Below are positions 35,782 to 46,747 of a stretch of 64,000 nt of DNA, one piece after another (within the stretch, counting starts at the first letter, position 1; each line of letters opens with the position of its first letter). The stretch lies in the NCBI GenBank assembly GCA_031002005.1, contig JARYHS010013631.1, positions 66,523,832-66,587,831 on the forward strand, written 5' to 3'. The translations under genes were made by a program, and so were the position numbers. Under the pieces are notes generated by a model that saw only the letters and a program-made list of their open reading frames with translations, did not search any database and had not been told where the DNA came from. The DNA is from Vandiemenella viatica. Lineage: Eukaryota > Arthropoda > Insecta > Orthoptera > Morabidae.

Positions 35782-37107
35782 TGAGGGTTGAAACTTAAAT
35801 AGTGGCAACACTGCTGTGGAGACAATATGCAATGAAATCTACTATTGCCGCTGATAGCACATGTTGTTGACATACCTACCTTACTTCCGAGCAAATGGAC
35901 TCGCCCGTTGCCCGTCACTGGTGTGCGCACAATCGAGGGAAATGCAGTCACTTGTGAGTGAGCAGTATAATGTAACGGTGTCACTGTTTTCAAAACAGGA
36001 ACAACGGAGTTGGATCAAGATTGAATGTGCCAGAGGTTGTACAGCACGACAGTGTGATCAAGGTCTTCAAGAGGCGTGCGGGAATCAGCATTGCCGTACA
36101 GAACAGTGGCACGTCGGGTAAAAGCCTTCAATAAAGGTCGGCAAACTGTGACAGACATGCATCGGGCAGGTCGTCCTAGCGTGTCTGAAGAAGAAGTGCA
36201 TACTGTTGTCGTGTTAGTGGACAGCGAACGACGCCAGACGATTCGTGAGCTCACCTACGAAACCGGATTAGCACATACGAATGTGCTCTGCATCCTGAAG
36301 GAACGCCTCGCCATGTGAAAAATTGCATCACGATGGGTTCTGCATGAACTGATGGAAATGCAGAAATGGATGCATTACGACGCTGCTCAGAAGCACTTGG
36401 AGTGCTACGAGCGCGAAGAAGAGGATTTCTTACACCATATCGTAACACTGGATGAGACATAAGCCACATCATACGAGCCAAAACTGAAACGCCATTCCAA
36501 CGAATGGCATCATTATGGGTCTCCGCGAAAGTCGAAAGTGCGTCAGAGCCCCAGTATGGTGAAAGTTATGGTGATTCTCATGTACGACTGTGATAGTGTT
36601 ATCCTAACGCATTACGTTCCTCCACGGCAGACCGTCAATGCACAGTATTACTGTTTGTTTTTGTAGCATCACCTTGCACCAGCTTTGCAAAAGCAGCAGC
36701 AACACTTTCTGCGCAACCCACACATCATTTTGCACGACAATGCGAGGGTGCATACAGCGCAAGCTGTGGCTGCTCTGCTTGGTCGATGGGACTGGGAAGT
36801 ACTGTACCATCCACCATACTCCCCGGACTTAAGTCCTTGCGACTTTGATTTGATTTCGAAGATGAAGGAACCACTTCGTGGCATTCGCTTCAGAACTGTT
36901 CCAGAGATTCGACAGGCAGTAGACTGCTCCATTCATACCATCAACAGAACAGGCTCTGCTAACGGTATACTATGCCTTCCACATTGCTGGAAACAGGTTC
37001 TACACAACACTGGTGAATACTTTGAAGGACAGTAACAGGTGCAAACATGTAACGCTTTTGCATAGGTTGTGAATAAATAGTTGCCACTATTTAAGTTCCA
37101 ACCCTCG
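35782..37107 (+). mobile_element. Full-length mariner transposon, inactive
   Basis: The 1326-bp element has about 30-bp terminal inverted repeats (GAGGGTTG-AACTTAAATAG then TGGCAAC, two mismatches) and TA on both sides (35780-35781 and 37108-37109). The transposase is broken. An N-terminal HTH is at 35995-36120, a second-frame HTH (ALPYRTVARRVKAFNKGRQT, RAGRPSVSEEE) at about 36080-36320, then WVLHELMEMQKW (about 36330-36370), VTLDET followed by a stop (36443-36462, first catalytic Asp), ILHDNARVHTAQ (second Asp) and PPYSPDLSPCDFD (third Asp). Thirty-four residues separate the last two Asp, so the type is DD34D. It is more GC-rich than its surroundings, consistent with later arrival than the LINE it splits. 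Confidence 0.95.
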
Positions 37108-37154
37108 TATATTCTATCCAGGTCACCTCAGTTCTCTCCTGTTTTGTCGTGTTA

Positions 37155-37532
37155 GGGAGCGTGCATAAACCACGTAGCTCCATTTCAGCCTCCCGTGAAC
37201 CCCGCCTCCCCCCCACGTAGCCCTACGTGGCTTTTGCCTTTACCCCCCACGTAGCATGTAGCTTTTTTCCATTTTGATTTCAGAAGACATTTTGTACTGT
37301 TTTCTCTTGTCAGACGGTTGTAAATTGCATACGGAGATAATTAACTGAGGGAAATAAATATTCACATGCTGTTGTGAGTTCTGTTCCTAATTTTAACTGT
37401 TAAAAATGTTAGGAAAGGAAAGCTACTTGGCCTGGCTTGGAACCCCCCTCCCCTCCCCCCACGTAGCCCAGCGTAGCCTTCCAGCCAACCCCCCCCCCCC
37501 CCCCACTGGCCACGTAGTTTGTGCACGCTCCC
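37155..37532. mobile_element. MITE with TTA target duplication (Harbinger-like)
   Basis: The ends are GGGAGCGTGCATAAACCACG and its inverted partner (CACGTAGTTTGTGCACGCTCCC on the plus strand, read in pieces), flanked by TTA at 37152-37154 and 37533-37535. The interior repeats CCCACGTAGC several times and has C-runs (37488-37504). A 3-bp TTA/TAA duplication and 20-25 bp TIRs point to a PIF/Harbinger-type MITE; no transposase. Confidence 0.88.
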
Positions 37533-38800
37533 TTATATACCATTATGTCACCTAAAAAAAAAAATAAAAAAAAAAATTTTTAATTGTAAACCATCAGCAC
37601 AAACATCCATCAGAATGATAAATAGCAATGGTTCCATGGCACTCCCATATTCACTTCCACCTCTTTGCTTTCTGTCTTTTAAGAATTTTTCTACCCAGCA
37701 AGTCACTTTTTCATCCCCTCCAATAGTTTTCACCATATTTAAAATCATTTTTGACTCACTCTCTGAAGTGCCTTAGAAAGATCTAGTACTACGTTAACAA
37801 CTTGGTTTCCTTTGTCCTATTCATTCAAAGTATCTTGTATATAGTCCACCATTTGGGATTCACATTAATAGCCTTGTCTTAAGCCATGTTGTTGATTTGC
37901 AAACCAGTTTCTTTTCTCACTGATATTTCTGATGTAGTTACACATTATTCTCTCCATAATTATGGCTATCACAGATGTCAAATTGATTAGCCTCTAATTT
38001 TCAACCTTATCTTTCATTCCTCCTTTATTAACTGGTACTACATCTCTCTTTTCAAATTCCCTGGTATACAGAAAGACTCCAGACTCATAACTTTTTAAGA
38101 TAAAGAACAATATCTTTAATACATCTGATTTTCCATACTGGCCCCTTTTAGCTTTGTTACTTCAGAATTTACCGAGATATTCAATTTCAAACTTTGTAGT
38201 TTCCTCATTTCTACTTATATGGAAAAGCTCTTTTGATTTATTTCCTCCCATCCCAAGATGTTAATCCCTAATGGCCTCATTAAACCAGTCACTTAATATC
38301 TCTGGTATTTTCAAATCCTCTGTAACTTTTTTTTATATTCTTATCTACAACTGTCTGAATCCTTACCCTTCCCCTCAGTTTTCTAACAAAGCCAGAGAAA
38401 TTTGTAGATACATATTTCAATAATTCCCCCTGCACCAATATTCTTCATAAACCCTCTTTGTTATTAATTGCTTGTTTAGTTATTCCGTACTGCTTGCTGT
38501 CTCTTAGCTGTGTAATGTTCTCTTCTCACTAAACTGTTTAATTTCCGAATGTAGGTTCTGCAATTATCTTTATTTGCCATTTATTTTCTCGTCGTTTCTT
38601 GAATTCTTGCCACTTCACCTCCACTGTATTTGTGCCATCTTTGCATCTGATGAACCTTCCATGAAACATCTCTTCAATTCCTAAATTTGTGACTTTATAT
38701 TGCTGTACTACTACCCCCTTTAATTTTGGCCGCTGCTTTACTAAACGTTTCATAACTTAAGTTTTTCATTTTCGCAAGTAGTATACCACCGACTCTTCTG

Positions 38801-39660
38801 TATACCTAATGTACTCCACTAAGCTGTTAATTAATCCTAATTTTGTGTATTCTATCGGTAATTGTCATTATTGCTCTAATTGCCACGTAAGCATTGTACT
38901 AGTAAATGATAATCTTGGGTACTTTTGTTACACTAGTGCAATTGTAAGGTGATAACTAATCAATGTGTTACTTCAACTCTGCAATTAAAATTTTGAAACA
39001 TGCTGTACTGGCATTTGGCAGGAATTTTGTCCTTGGTTTGTTGTAGAAAGGTTTACCTTTATTTTCTAGTACCAAATATTATCATGGAGAGGCAAAAAAT
39101 ATTACAATCACATGTAGATAGAAACAACATGCAAATAGAAACATTTTCTAATTATAACAAACATGCAAAAACAAAAAAACCTATGATGCCAATCCATTCA
39201 GATTACATAATTTTAATGGTGAAGTACGTATGACACAACAATAAACACCAACCAATAAAGACTTTATTTTGGCAGGGAAATGGACATTATCCCATGAAAT
39301 ATATTTTTTTGTATGTACTGTCGGGATTTTTGGGCCCTGGGTAAGCGTGCTACACATATTGACATCAAACACAAGGACGTTTATGTTAAATTAAATCCAC
39401 AATTTAGTTACACTTTCTAAAGTGCATCTATAAAGTAGTGGTTTGATTCCGTTTAACTTCCTTTATTACAGAAACTGGAGAATAACCTGAGAGAATCTAA
39501 AGTGGAGTATAGTAGTGTGATCTTTGGCAGATCTTAAAGTAGTAGAAGATGGTTCTTTTGTAAATATTTCTCGAAAGGAGTGCTCATCTCAGTAAAAGAG
39601 TAATCTATGGCCATATTCCCTCCATCTCAATATGATTATAAATTTCTTGCTCCGTTCCTC
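38801..39660. other. AT-rich spacer
   Basis: Nothing recognised between the two LINEs. Short frames at 39000-39372 have no motif. Confidence 0.5.
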
Positions 39661-39741
39661 AGTACACGTCTACATCTACATCTACATATATACTCTGCAA
39701 TTCACAAAATTGTGGGTGGCAGAGGGTGCTCAGCACCAAAG

Positions 39742-42592
39742 CTAATCTCTTTGCTGTGCATTCCAATCCCTAATGGTACGAGGGAAAAAAGAATTCATAT
39801 AAGAATCAGTCCGGCACCTTATTTCTCTAATTTTATCTTTCCTGTCCTTCCGACTCAAATAGGTTGGTGGAAGAAGTATTTCACTACACTCATGAGTGAA
39901 AGTTGGAGTACGCATGTTTTCCAATAAGTTTAAACGAAACGTGTGTCGTCTATCTACCAGAGACTCCCAACCTAATCTACTAATCAGTTCTGTGACGCTT
40001 TCATAAGGACTGTAGCAAGCGGTCACGAATCGAGCGGCTCTTCTCTGTACTTTCTCTATACTTTCGATCAATCCCTTACGAAACGGGTCCCAAATGGCAC
40101 AACAATAATCCAAATGTGGACGCACAAGAGATTTGTACGCTATCTCCTTTGTTTGTTCATTACAATTTTTCAAGATTCTACCTATGAATCGCAGCCTAGA
40201 ATTTGCTCTACCTACTAAAGAATTAATGTGTATGTCCCATTTCATGTTCCTTTGTACTGTTACTCCCAAATATTTAATAGAATCGACCATATCAATAACT
40301 GTATTGTTTAACTCGTATTTCTGAACAATCGGATTCTTTTTGTTAGTTATGCTCATTGTCTTGCACTTTTTACAGTTTAGAGTAAGTTGCCACTCAGCGC
40401 ACCAAGCCAAAATAACATCCAGATCGCGCTGAATTTCTAAGCAATCGGCCAAAGTGCTTACTTCCCTATAAATAACCGCATCATCAGCAAACAATCTAAA
40501 AAGGCTTTTCACTTTGTCTCCGAGATCGTTTATAAAAATTAAGAAAAGAAGTGGTCCTATTACACTTCCTTGCGGTACACCCGATGTAACATCTAGATTA
40601 GAAGAACTTTCTCCTTCAATGACAACATACTGCGACCGACCAGTTAGAAAATCCTTTATCCATTCACAAAGCTGATCCGATATACAGTACGCTCGAAGCT
40701 TCGCTAAAAGGCGGTTGTGTGGCACAGAGTCAAAGGCTTTCTGGAAATCTAAAAAAATTGCATCTACTTGTGAACCTGTATCGATAACTTTCATTACGTC
40801 GTGTGTAAATAGGGCCAGCTGTGTTTCACATGATCTTTTCTTCCGAAATCCGTGTTGATTTGTTGTAAGCAAATTATTATAATCTAGAAAATTCATAATG
40901 TTCGAGCATATAATATGCTCCATAACTCTACTACAAACAGATGTTATAGATATGGGACGATAGTTCCCAGGATCACTTCGATCACCTTTTTTGAAAATCG
41001 GAGTTACTTGTGCGATTTTCCAGTCTGAAGATACTTTTCGCTCTTCTAATGATTTACTGAATATATCAGACAGAAATGGCCCGATTTCTGCAGCATACTC
41101 TGAAAATACTCTTACTGGAATTCCATCCGGGCCCGGTGCTTTCCCCCACTTCAGGAGCTCTAATTGCTTAATGATACCTGCAGTATCTATTCGTAATGAT
41201 TCCATCACCGACTCACCACGGCGTGGGAAAACGGGAATACTATCCTTATATTCATTTGTAAATGAATTTTTGAATACAGTATTTAGTACGTTAGCTTTAT
41301 CGCGGCTTTCATTAACCTCGGAACCTTCACGAATTAGTGCTGGAATATTGCTGTTGGTACAATTAACTTTTCGTACATACGACCAAAATTTCTTTGGGTT
41401 TTCTATGAGACTCTTAGAGAGAGAGTTGGAGTGAAAATCGTTAAAGGCCTCGCGCATTACTTTCTTAATACGTCCTCTTAAATCAGCTAAGGTTTCTAAA
41501 TCGCTGCGACACCCCTTCCTTCTTCAGCGTGCGTGTATTTTCCTTTGTTTTTTGAGTAATCTTTTGACTTCGCATGTGTACCACGGTGGATCATCCTCTC
41601 CCTTTATTGTCCGCTTTGGTATATGTATTTCCATGCCTTCCCTGACTATATGTATAAAACGATGCCACATCTCTTCAACGGTGTCCTTTGTTGACTTGAA
41701 GTTATGGTATTTATTCCTCAGGTAGGTTCTAAAACACTCCTTTGAAGCCTTACTGAATCTGTATACAATCCGCCCTTTTTTCCTTTTTCGCTCAGTCATT
41801 AATTTGATAGTTGCAATTACCGCTTTGTGATCGCTTATTCCTGTGGTCGTTGAAATGTCGGTGAATAATTCTGGCCTGTTGGTAACCAGCAAGTCAAATG
41901 TTTTCGCTACCGTTATGACACCGCGTAGGTTCATTAACTAGCTGCTCGAGATGATTATCTGACAACAAATCGAGAATTACTTCAGAAGCTGCCTTATCCC
42001 TGCTACCTGTGATGTGAACGTAATTACGCCAGTCAATATAAGGCAGATTGAAGTCGCCTCCTAGAATCATAGCATGATCTTTAAAACGGCTAGCTATACT
42101 ATTTACATTATTTCTTAACTCCTCGACGATAGCTATATCCGAATCAGGTGGACGGTAGAAGGCACCTATGATGAGTTTTGACCCAGCAACGTTGAGTTTA
42201 ATCCATATGATTTCACAGTTCGTATCGACGTCTATTTCATTACATGGGAGAAATTTACTCACAGCTATAAATACCCCACCTCCATGAGAATGTAATCTGT
42301 CTTTACGAAAAACGTTCATGCTATCTTTAAAAGTTTCGGCGGAACTTATTTCCGGTTTCAACCAACTTTCTGTACCGATAACGATATCCGCTTCTGTACT
42401 ACAAATAACGCTTTCAAGTTCCGGTTGTTTGTTACAAACGCTTCTACAGTTAATTACGAGAACTTTTAACTGACGAGATTCTTTTACGTTGCTCCTACAT
42501 TCCGGTGTTGTATCTGATTGGGTTGCCCGTAACTGAATTTCGTGTTTCGGGTCTTCGTCCCTCAGCCTAAAAAACCACCCAGTGCATTCCAC
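39742..42592 (-). pseudogene. CR1 LINE ORF2: endonuclease plus reverse transcriptase (two lesions)
   Basis: Three consecutive minus-strand pieces form one ORF2. Piece 1 (42592-41894) is an APE-type endonuclease: VINCRSV, IGTESWL, HGGGVFIAV, AFYRPP and GGDFNLPYIDW are its catalytic blocks. A small frameshift at 41894-41934 leads to piece 2 with TNRPELF and GISDHKAV (the terminal Asp-His). A TGA at 41524-41522 then interrupts the same frame before the RT piece (41457-39742, 571 residues). That piece has APGPDGIP, FLDFQKAFDSVPH (about 235-247), GVPQGSVIGPLLF (293-305) and the catalytic FADD (323-326), followed by the thumb (SIKYLGVTV, RPHLDYCCAIWDP). All catalytic blocks are otherwise intact. 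Plus-strand frames over this interval are antisense shadows. Confidence 0.9.
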
Positions 42593-43188
42593 ACGGCCCC
42601 TGCCACCCGTGTAGCCGATTCACGTGTGTAGTGCACACCTGACCTATTAAGGGGAACCCTACAAGACTTGACCCTATGGCGAAGATCGAGAAATCTGCAG
42701 CCAATGTCATCACAGAAACGTCGTAGTCTCTGGTTCAGCCCCTCAATACGGCTCTGAACCAGAGGTCCACAATCAACTCTGTCTACGATGCTACAGATGG
42801 TTAGCTCTGCCGATATCTTGCGGTCACTGGCCACAGAGTTCACCCTTTCAGCCAGCCGCCGGAAGGAAGAGAGGATAACCTCCGACCCAAGGCGACAGGC
42901 ATCATTGGTGCCGACATGAGCCACAATCTGTAGTTGGCTACACCCCGTCCCCTCTATGGCATCCGGGATGGCCTGTTCCACATCTCGGATCAGGCCACCT
43001 GGAATACACACTGAATGGACGTTGGATTTCTTCCCCGAGGAATCCGCCATCCGTAAGTCATAAGCTACTTTTGCAGATTTTAATCTGGACCATAAGCTCT
43101 CAAATACGAAAACAACATCCAAATCACTGTGATAGTTATTGTATGTTGCGTTTTTTTTACTTATGGCTTTACGCCTCATCGGCGTCAT
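42562..43188 (-). CDS. CR1 LINE ORF1, SGNH-hydrolase-like
   Basis: The 208-residue frame shows the layout of the esterase-like ORF1 of CR1 elements. FESLWSRL (about residues 29-36) stands at the position of the GDSL nucleophile block, with the Ser kept but the Gly-Asp lost. IPGGLIRDV (62-70) supplies the oxyanion Gly, VGTNDACRL (91-99) the Asn block, and SGVHYTRESATRVAGAVW (about 183-200) the His block, where the usual Asp three residues before His is Ser. So Ser, Gly, Asn and His persist while the Asp partner looks lost. Such proteins bind the RNA or membranes during retrotransposition in related elements; catalysis by this copy is doubtful. No zinc knuckle is visible. The N-terminus starts at the SINE junction, so it may be truncated. 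Confidence 0.75.
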   Translation of the reverse strand: MTPMRRKAISKKNATYNNYHSDLDVVFVFESLWSRLKSAKVAYDLRMADSSGKKSNVHSVCIPGGLIRDVEQAIPDAIEGTGCSQLQIVAHVGTNDACRLGSEVILSSFRRLAERVNSVASDRKISAELTICSIVDRVDCGPLVQSRIEGLNQRLRRFCDDIGCRFLDLRHRVKSCRVPLNRSGVHYTRESATRVAGAVWNALGGFLG

Positions 43189-43190
43189 TA

Positions 43191-43387
43191 GAGGTGGAAA
43201 AGGATTTGGGACAAGGAACAGGAAGAAATTCGGTTATGACCTTTTGAAGAAAGCATCCTGGCATTTGCCTGGAATGTTTTAGGGAAACCATGGAAAATCC
43301 AAACCTGGATGCCCGGACGGGGATTCAAACCACCGTCCTCCTGAATGCGAGGCCAGAGCGTTAACCACTCACCCACCATGCTCGATG
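43191..43387 (-). mobile_element. tRNA-derived SINE (copy 2)
   Basis: The minus strand from 43387 reads CGAGCATGGTGGGTGAGTGG-TTAACGCTC (A box region), a B box GGTTTGAATCC (43331-43321, one change from consensus), the shared body TCCGGGCATCCAGGTTTGG, CCAGGCAAATGCCAGGATG, and a tail towards 43195. Same family as 1735-1903. It ends directly where the CR1 LINE begins, in the same orientation. Confidence 0.88.
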
Positions 43388-45103
43388 ATGCTATTTCAAA
43401 CTGTCACACACAAGTAGCTCCCTTAAAGAATTATACAGATCATCAAAGTAAGTATATCCACAAATTGTATTGCGAACAAAGTAGAGATCGGTAGCCCCCC
43501 CCCACATTTTGTGCAGATGAAATGTTTGTTAAAATCTCCAAATATGGAAGACAGGCATGTTATTCAGATTTAAGATGTTTCCAGGAACTCTGCTACAGCC
43601 TTCTCATCTAGGAGACCTTTATTTTATGATCAAATTCATGATGAACAATACCTTACAATGACCAAACCCTATGAGAATATTGTCATTGTGACAGTGCCTT
43701 CGTTTCTCATAAATTATATGACTTATTAATATTAACTACAACTTATGTGCAACGAATGAACACTATGCACCCAACAAAATATATATCCTTTGCACAATCT
43801 TAAAGACTTTTTAGTGCACAGCATTTCTAGCTGGGTTATGCAGAAAGGTAGTCCCAGCTTAAATTTTACAGAAAAGTTACCACAAATTAAATGAAAAATT
43901 CCAACATGTGAGTGCCGCACAATCATCAGATGCACCCAGCGCTTCAAAATTAATACTGATTTCTTGAAATGTTGGTCAATTTTGTTGAAATGTGTTCTAG
44001 CCATTCCAGATCCTCTCTGTTGTAAAAATTCAGTCACATAAAATGTCCAAATAACAAATTATTCGGTACTGCATCTTAAGAACTATGGCCTACCATTCAT
44101 CTCTATATCGATACAGGGAACTGATTGTTTTCATACAAATACAACATTTCAAAATTTGCATATGTCTGACGAATTGTTTTATTCTGCTTCATGTCACATT
44201 TCAACCTAAAACTGCTAACAAGAAAAGAAAACAGTTTAGGTTGATATGACCAATGTACTGACGATATTTGTAGTATTTTATGTAGTGCTGGCAGCATTTT
44301 GGAGTTGTGCAGCTGTCACATTTTGGTTTTTTTTTACTTAATTTTTGACAACTTTTCAGTAAAATGTGATCGAGGAACATGAAGATATCATATCCAAGCA
44401 GGTAATCTGAATTTCAAGAGATTAGCAGATTTTTTCATAAATGTAAAATAGGTACAGGGGGTGCCAATAATACTAATGGGATGTTGTACAATGCTAAACT
44501 AAATAGAAGTTTTTCAAAATAACATTGACTGCATTTTTTAATACTAATTCAACATCAAACTTCATTGTGTTAATAATACGAGGGAGGGGGGGGGGGGAGA
44601 GTGCCCTACAGTTATAAACCCTGATAATTACATGGAAAGAAGTAATATAAATGTTTACAGCAATGGAATGTGGGAGTAGCATTTATTTACATGAGGTACT
44701 CATGAGCTGTTAAGAAGAGACATCACATTTTTCAAAACTGTTCTTAGGAAAAGTGGGTAGCATGAATCTTTTTTGATGATCAACACAAGTGAAAGACTGG
44801 TCAAACTACATCTTTATGTATAATATGTAATGACATAAAAATAACAGTTTCATTTAAGCTGAGGTATTATCTTAAGATGCTAGGTATTCTCTAAAGTGTC
44901 CACTAAGGTATAGCTTACAACTCATATTTGAAAGATTTTATGTCCATAAACTGTATGCAATGTTAACTGTTGCTTGAAGTTAAAAAAATGTTATTACATA
45001 TTTCTGTCTAAACGATTCCAAAGGACAAATTTTGACATCACAATTTCTGATACTACAAGAACATGATACACTATAGTATTAGAATAATATATTATTATTA
45101 AGA
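43388..45103. other. AT-rich spacer
   Basis: No gene. Holds a C-run (43494-43503) and a G-run near 44583-44598. Short minus-strand frames at 43732-44682 have no motif. Confidence 0.5.
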
Positions 45104-46260
45104 TGCTTCATCAGACTGGGAAAAATTAAAATATGGAATTCCACAAGGTTCTGTCCTAGGACCCCTCCTCTTTTTGTTGTATATCAATGACCTTCCTGGA
45201 AACTTATCTGACAAAGTTAAGAGTGTTTTATTTGCAGATGACACTAACCTGACTGTGAGAAAAACACCAAACAGCAATCTACAATTTAATGTAAATGAAG
45301 TACTTAGTGAAGTAGCAAATTGGTTTAAGGCAAATTCATTAAAACTAAATTTTGAAAAAACACATTATATTAGGTTTAAAACAAAAAATTATGCACAGCC
45401 AGATTTACAAGTAAGCTATAAAAATAACACAATATTAGAAACAAAGAGTATAAAATTCCTTGGTATTAAAATAGATGAGAAACTCTGTTGGCATGAACAT
45501 ATCACTTCACTACTGAAGAAGTTAAGTAGTGCCACCTTTGCAAATGAACACTTTCTCTAACAGCAGATCTAGAATTAACGAAACAGGTTTACTCCTCATA
45601 TTTTCATTCAGTAATGTCATATGGTATAATTTTTTGGGGAAACTCTTCATAAAGTAAAAAAGTTTTCATAGCACAGAAAAGAGCTATTAGGATGTTGTGT
45701 AGGGTAAAACCAAGAACTTCTTGCAGACAACTTTTTAAAAAACTCAGTGTTCTTACAATGAGTTCTCAGTATATATATTCTCTCATGTGCTTTGTCATAG
45801 ATCATTGTAACCTGTTTACTTCTAATTCACAGGTACACAATCTCAATACAAGAAGCAGAAATAACTTGTACAAACCATAAACATCTCTGTCATTAGTACA
45901 AAGAGGAGTTAATTATTCTGGTATACATCTGTTTAATAAACTTCCCAAGGGTATAAAACAATTTGCAGAAAATAAAGATATATTTAAAGAAAAACTGAGA
46001 GATTATCTTATTGGCAACTCCTACTCCATTCAAGAATTTGAACAAAACAATTAATTGTATTCAATATGACTTTTGCAAATCACAGTTGTAAAAATTTATG
46101 TTTATTTTATTGCCTTTATTTTTCTTTGTAACATATAATTGTTTTTTACTATGATTATGACTCATATTGTATGTATGTATATTAACCATGACATGTTTCA
46201 CATCCCAGAGGTGCTTCCTCAGCAGGGATCCATGAAACAAGATTGATAAATAAATAAAAA
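45104..46260 (+). pseudogene. 5'-truncated LINE (RT C-terminal half)
   Basis: It starts inside the RT at SDWEKLKYGIPQGSVLGPLL (about 45111-45170) and continues through FLLYINDLPGNLSDKVKSVL, FADDTNL (45230-45250, catalytic) and IKFLGIKIDEKLCWHEHI. After frame changes it reads MSYGIIFWGNSS and AQKRAIRMLCRVKPRTSCRQLFKKL. The remainder ends near 46030 with RDYLIGNSYSIQEF. The 3' end has a TAAATAAATAAAAATAAA tail (46244-46262). 5' truncation with an A-rich tail is the usual outcome of incomplete LINE reverse transcription. Jockey/CR1-like by motif wording. Confidence 0.85.
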
Positions 46261-46747
46261 TAAATTCAACACATTGCTAAATCTGACATTTGTTTCAAGA
46301 AACTGTTTACCTCACAAAACTGAAAATTTACTGGATATCAGCTAACATTTAAGAAACATTACAGTAAAACTACAATCTACTCCAAAATCATGTGGAAGGT
46401 AGATGGAAGAGCAAAAGTGGCACACACTTGAAATGGAGTTAACATCCTAAAGTCACATTTCTCTCTTTATTCCTCACAAGTGCTCCAATCAAAGGAACTC
46501 ATATTTGATACAACTGTCTACTTGGCAATATTATCAACTTTACTAACTTACCTATTTATTTAAAACAATGAAAAAGCTTATAAATGAAATGCACAAAAAA
46601 TTTCAAAACAGTGATTCAGTTCACATGTAATACAAAATGTCTCCATTTGAATTATTTCTTAATTGTGGACACACATTAAAAGAAGCAGTAACAAAAAAGA
46701 AAAAATAATGATGCAAATAAACTGCAGATGTTGATTTTTTCAGCTAT
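46261..46747. other. AT-rich spacer between two retroelement fragments
   Basis: Nothing recognised. Confidence 0.5.

Larger units (their letters stand above)
35000..38800 (-). pseudogene. LINE (Jockey/CR1-like) with two nested insertions
   Basis: On the minus strand, from right to left: a linker region with FSGFVRKLRGRVRIQTVVDKN (about 38410-38340); RT fragments including WVEKFLKDRKQR and EPLLFIILMD (37690-37590), the latter from the PQGxxLGPLLF block; then, after removing the two nested elements, the continuous reading MVYNTTKQERTEVTW, IEYKWVGQHEMERNAKK; and a C-terminal block VRPLLEYHVVA (about 35510) and VQRRAVKFVCGNYCRT (35450-35400). It ends before 35000 with NLETFRESDDI and a stop. The TADD/FADD block is not readable. 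Many stops; inactive. Confidence 0.78.
39661..43190 (-). mobile_element. CR1-type LINE, nearly complete
   Basis: The minus-strand element holds ORF1 (43188-42562), an overlapping ORF2 (42592-39742) and a short 3' UTR ending in a (TGTAGA)n tail at 39685-39668. Tandem 3' tails in place of poly(A) and an esterase-like ORF1 fit the CR1 clade. It is much better preserved than its neighbours: ORF2 shows one frameshift and one in-frame TGA, suggesting fairly recent insertion. Its 5' end abuts a SINE in the same orientation. Confidence 0.88.

Noticed and set aside
39607..39927. 106-codon plus-strand ORF
   Set aside because: Antisense to the CR1 ORF2 3' end and UTR; no motif of its own.
40991..41434. 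147-codon plus-strand ORF
   Set aside because: It is the antisense shadow of the CR1 reverse transcriptase, which has all catalytic motifs on the minus strand.
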